Source: Tautonia rosea (GTDB lineage: Bacteria; Planctomycetota; Planctomycetia; Isosphaerales; Isosphaeraceae). Taken from it: a DNA stretch of 64,000 bases. Location of the stretch: the NCBI RefSeq assembly GCF_012958305.1, contig NZ_JABBYO010000003.1, positions 1-64,000 on the forward strand. Reading direction: 5' to 3'. Below the pieces are notes generated by a model that saw nothing but the letters and a program-made list of their open reading frames with translations, was not told the DNA's origin and searched no databases. Position 1 is the first letter of the stretch. Each line of letters begins with the position of its first letter. This document shows, piece by piece, positions 61,676-64,000 of this stretch. Made by a program: the position numbers and the translations under genes.

Positions 61676-62377
61676 ATGATCGACGTGATTAACGTCACGA
61701 AAACGTACCGCCGTGGCGATCAGCGTGTAGACGCCCTCCGCGGCGTCACCTGCCACATCCCTCGCGGGTCGTGCGCCTTCATCGTCGGGCCTTCTGGATC
61801 GGGGAAAAGCACCTTGCTGTATCTGCTCGGTGCCCTGGATCGTCCCGGCAGTGGGGCGATTCAGATTGAAGGAGCCGACCTGACCGCGATGTCCGAACCC
61901 GAGCTGAATCTCTATCGTCGTGATCACATCGGCTTCATCTTCCAGTCCTTCAATCTGATCAATAATCTCACGGCCCTCGAAAACGTTTTGATTCCCTTCC
62001 TCCCCCGGGGTGTCACTCCCGAGCAGCGATCCCGAGCCGAATCGCTCCTCTCCGATGTCGGCCTTGGCGATCGGATGCACCATCGCCCTCGGCAACTCTC
62101 AGGGGGCGAGCAGCAGCGCGTGGCGATTGCCCGAGCACTCATCAAAAACCCCGTCCTCGTCCTCGCCGACGAGCCCACCGGCGAACTCGACTCCAAAACC
62201 GGAGACGAAATCTATCGCATCCTTCGTCGCCTCCAGTCCGAACAGGACACCACCCTCGTCGTCGTCACCCACGACCGCCGCTTCATCCGTACCGACGACA
62301 TCGTGCTCGAAATTCAGGACGGATTGCTTCTTACAAACGACCAGCCGCAGCCCGACTCGCTCGCCCAGGCCCATTGA
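61676..62377 (+). CDS. ABC transporter ATPase, LolD/MacB type
   Basis: 233 residues. Walker [11 protein letters not shown]-loop FIFQSFNLI, signature [15 protein letters not shown], Walker [13 protein letters not shown] and H-loop VVVTHD are intact. It is the partner of the permease 119 bp upstream and belongs to the same subfamily as the ATPase at 25.8 kb, but the two are not close copies. Confidence 0.95.
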   Translation: MIDVINVTKTYRRGDQRVDALRGVTCHIPRGSCAFIVGPSGSGKSTLLYLLGALDRPGSGAIQIEGADLTAMSEPELNLYRRDHIGFIFQSFNLINNLTALENVLIPFLPRGVTPEQRSRAESLLSDVGLGDRMHHRPRQLSGGEQQRVAIARALIKNPVLVLADEPTGELDSKTGDEIYRILRRLQSEQDTTLVVVTHDRRFIRTDDIVLEIQDGLLLTNDQPQPDSLAQAH

Positions 62378-62436
62378 CTCAGGCCCCGGGCTTTGAGTCG
62401 CCCCTCGCTGGTCCATCGCCACTGGGCAAGATCCGC

Positions 62437-62937
62437 TCAGCGCGTCAGTCGGCGGATCAATGCCTCGTGTTGCGGAAACTCCCGTATCAACACCTCCCGA
62501 TCGGCCAGTTCGAAATCGGCGAAATCAAACCCCGGCGCCACGGTGCAACCCACCAGCGCAAACCCTCCCGGTTCATCCACCGAAGCCCCGAACCACGACC
62601 CCGCCGTCACCACGGCTTGCGGCTCCTGTCCGTTGTCCAGGTCCAGACCGACCCGATGCGACCGATAGGTCCCTCCGGGATCAATCACATGCACCGTCAA
62701 GGCTGACCCGGCATGGAAATTCCAGACTTCGTCCGACTTCATCCGATGCAGCGATGAGAACGATTCGTCTGTGAGCAAAAAGTAGATTGATGTTGATGTC
62801 GATCGGGGTCCGGCGAACCGCTCCCCAATCGCCTCGGCTGCAATCGTGTCCTTGGCCCGATAGGTTTCTCGAAAGTATCCCCCCTCGGGATGAGGCTGCA
62901 ATCTCAGGCGGTCAATCCAGTACGCGGCATCGCTCAT
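62437..62937 (-). CDS. DUF985 cupin protein
   Basis: 166 residues from the ATG at 62937, with GGAGA upstream; a TTG three bases earlier is unlikely. Family segments are clear: LQPHPEGGYFRETYR, TSIYFLLTDESFSSLHR and VWNFHAGSALTV on the cupin barrel, then AGSWFGASV and GCTVAPGFDFADFEL. The His residues suggest a metal site. The function of this cupin family is unknown; a sugar-epimerase-like fold is established for relatives. Confidence 0.92.
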   Translation of the reverse strand: MSDAAYWIDRLRLQPHPEGGYFRETYRAKDTIAAEAIGERFAGPRSTSTSIYFLLTDESFSSLHRMKSDEVWNFHAGSALTVHVIDPGGTYRSHRVGLDLDNGQEPQAVVTAGSWFGASVDEPGGFALVGCTVAPGFDFADFELADREVLIREFPQHEALIRRLTR

Positions 62938-63094
62938 CAATCATCTCCGTGACAGAATGGGCCTCGATCATGCATTCGGAAGGACCTGTAATCATGTCGA
63001 GAGTCCAGCAAGCGGATCAGTTTTCAGGGCGTTGAGGTGTCGCTCCTCGATACGATTGGAATAAAGCCATTCCCCCTCTGTCACCTTCGAAAAC

Positions 63095-64000
63095 TCAACC
63101 ATCGATCGACAAAACGACCTTCCCGAACCCCTTGTTCGACTCCATGTGTTCGGCCGCCTTCCGAATCTGATCGATCGGGTAAACCGAGTCGACAATGGGC
63201 CGCACCAGTCCGCGATCGAGCCAGGGGACCACCCGATCGGCAAACCTCCGCGTGGCGGCAATCTTCTCCTCAATCGGCCGTGCCCGCAGGGTTGTCCCGA
63301 CGATTCTGGCTCTCTTGTTCAGCAGCGCCAGCAGATCGACCTCTGCCTTCCTCCCCCCGAGCAGACCGACCACCACCAGTCGCCCTCGTCGGCCTAACGC
63401 ATCAAGATTTTTCCCAAGATATGCGGCGCCGATATGATCGATGATCACGGGCACTCCGTCGCCTTTCGTCCGATCTCGGATCACCTCCACAAAATCCTCG
63501 CTCGATGTGTCGATACCCACATCAAGCCCATACCCCTTCGCTCGTTCCAGTTTGCTCGCCGTTCGGGCCGTGCCGAACGTGGGACAACCCATTGCATGTG
63601 CCAGTTGCACCGCGGCCGACCCGACGCCACCTCCCACGGCATGAATCAGGACCGCTTCGCCCGAACATAATTCCGCCTGCTGATCGAGCGCGTCGAAGGC
63701 TGTCAGGAAGACCTCCGGTACGGCTGCGGCGCTGGGCCAATCCAATCCGGCCGGCACCGGAACCGCCATCCGTTCCGGAACGCAGACGTACTCCGCAAGC
63801 CCTCCTCCGCCGACGATCCCGAAGACTCGGTCCCCCGGTTTTAGAGGACCAATGGCATCCGGACCTTTCGCCTCGACCTCCCCTGCAAACTCCAATCCCG
63901 GAATCTCCGTCGGTTCACCCGGGGGAGGGGGGTAGAGTCCTCGGCTTTGCATCGTGTCGGCACGGTTTAGTCCTGCGGCACGGACCCGGACCAAAATCCG
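63095..64000 (-). CDS. Quinone oxidoreductase (zinc-free MDR family), 5' end outside window
   Basis: At least 301 residues; the frame is still open at 64000, so the N-terminus is missing. Segments of the NAD(P)H:quinone reductase family are visible: VRAAGLNRADTMQSRGLYPP, IPGLEFAGEV, LKPGDRVFGIVGGGG and the nucleotide-binding IHAVGGGVGSAAVQLA. The zinc ligands of alcohol dehydrogenases are absent. The C-terminus (YPIDQIRKAAEHMES, GKVVLSIDG) is complete. It probably reduces quinones or enones with NADPH. Confidence 0.92.
   Translation of the reverse strand, partial: RILVRVRAAGLNRADTMQSRGLYPPPPGEPTEIPGLEFAGEVEAKGPDAIGPLKPGDRVFGIVGGGGLAEYVCVPERMAVPVPAGLDWPSAAAVPEVFLTAFDALDQQAELCSGEAVLIHAVGGGVGSAAVQLAHAMGCPTFGTARTASKLERAKGYGLDVGIDTSSEDFVEVIRDRTKGDGVPVIIDHIGAAYLGKNLDALGRRGRLVVVGLLGGRKAEVDLLALLNKRARIVGTTLRARPIEEKIAATRRFADRVVPWLDRGLVRPIVDSVYPIDQIRKAAEHMESNKGFGKVVLSIDG

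Overview
The window is about 64 kb of GC-rich DNA with dense coding on both strands. It almost certainly comes from a member of the Planctomycetota, most likely the Isosphaerales/Isosphaeraceae. The evidence is a set of signature families: a PSCyt1-DUF1549-DUF1553 protein paired with a Tat-exported DUF1501 protein, a second DUF1501 protein, two DUF1559 pseudopilin-like proteins, large transmembrane Ser/Thr kinases (one coupled to an ECF sigma factor), a giant exported repeat protein with a LEPR-XLL-like N-terminal motif, a one-CxPxR sulfatase and many exported alpha/beta hydrolases. The placement is inference from gene content; there is no rRNA in the window.

Layout. 0.4-7.8 kb: a kinase fused through one membrane segment to a GH37 trehalase-like domain, converging on a 1567-residue exported protein (beta-repeat head, five Calx-beta-like repeats, FG-GAP/VCBS-like repeats). 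8.2-11.8 kb: ECF sigma factor translationally coupled to a receptor kinase. 12-17 kb: exported HAD hydrolase, a membrane coiled-coil protein, a ceramidase-like protein and a long gene-poor stretch. 17.1-22.6 kb: PSCyt1/DUF1553 + DUF1501 + esterase. 22.65-23.74 kb: AT-rich, no recognisable gene. 23.7-27.7 kb: MacA/MacB-type ABC exporter operon. 27.7-28.2 kb: decayed tyrosine integrase beside tRNA-Pro(CGG). 28.3-32.9 kb: hydrolases, sulfatase and a CIA30-esterase fusion. 33.0-36.1 kb: a sulfur/persulfide module (rhodanese-DUF2892, DsrE-like, His-rich protein, divergent ArsR regulator, second DUF2892). 36.1-43.9 kb: methyltransferase, nitrilase, double alpha/beta hydrolase, DUF1501, TMEM14-like, DUF1223. 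43.9-50.6 kb: a minus-strand run of exported redox and surface genes (redoxin, two DUF1559, cytochrome c-TlpA fusion, Asp-box protein with CPCC, Cys-rich secreted protein). 50.7-54.3 kb: deoxyribosyltransferase-like gene and three small secreted proteins. 54.6-64.0 kb: stress SDR + DUF3140, a Tex protein with an extraordinary insertion and RGG-rich tail, an ABC permease/ATPase pair, a DUF985 cupin and a quinone oxidoreductase that runs off the end.

The most unusual items are: (1) the kinase-trehalase fusion, whose trehalase part keeps both family signatures but appears to lack the usual catalytic acid and base; (2) Tex with about 350 disordered residues inserted inside its YqgF domain; (3) the ArsR operator, a palindrome whose two arms form overlapping divergent promoters, with a probably leaderless arsR transcript; (4) the 44-50.6 kb exported redox cluster; and (5) the ECF/kinase pair in which the kinase itself begins with an anti-sigma-like HxxxCxxC motif. 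All assignments were made by eye from motifs; no database search was run.
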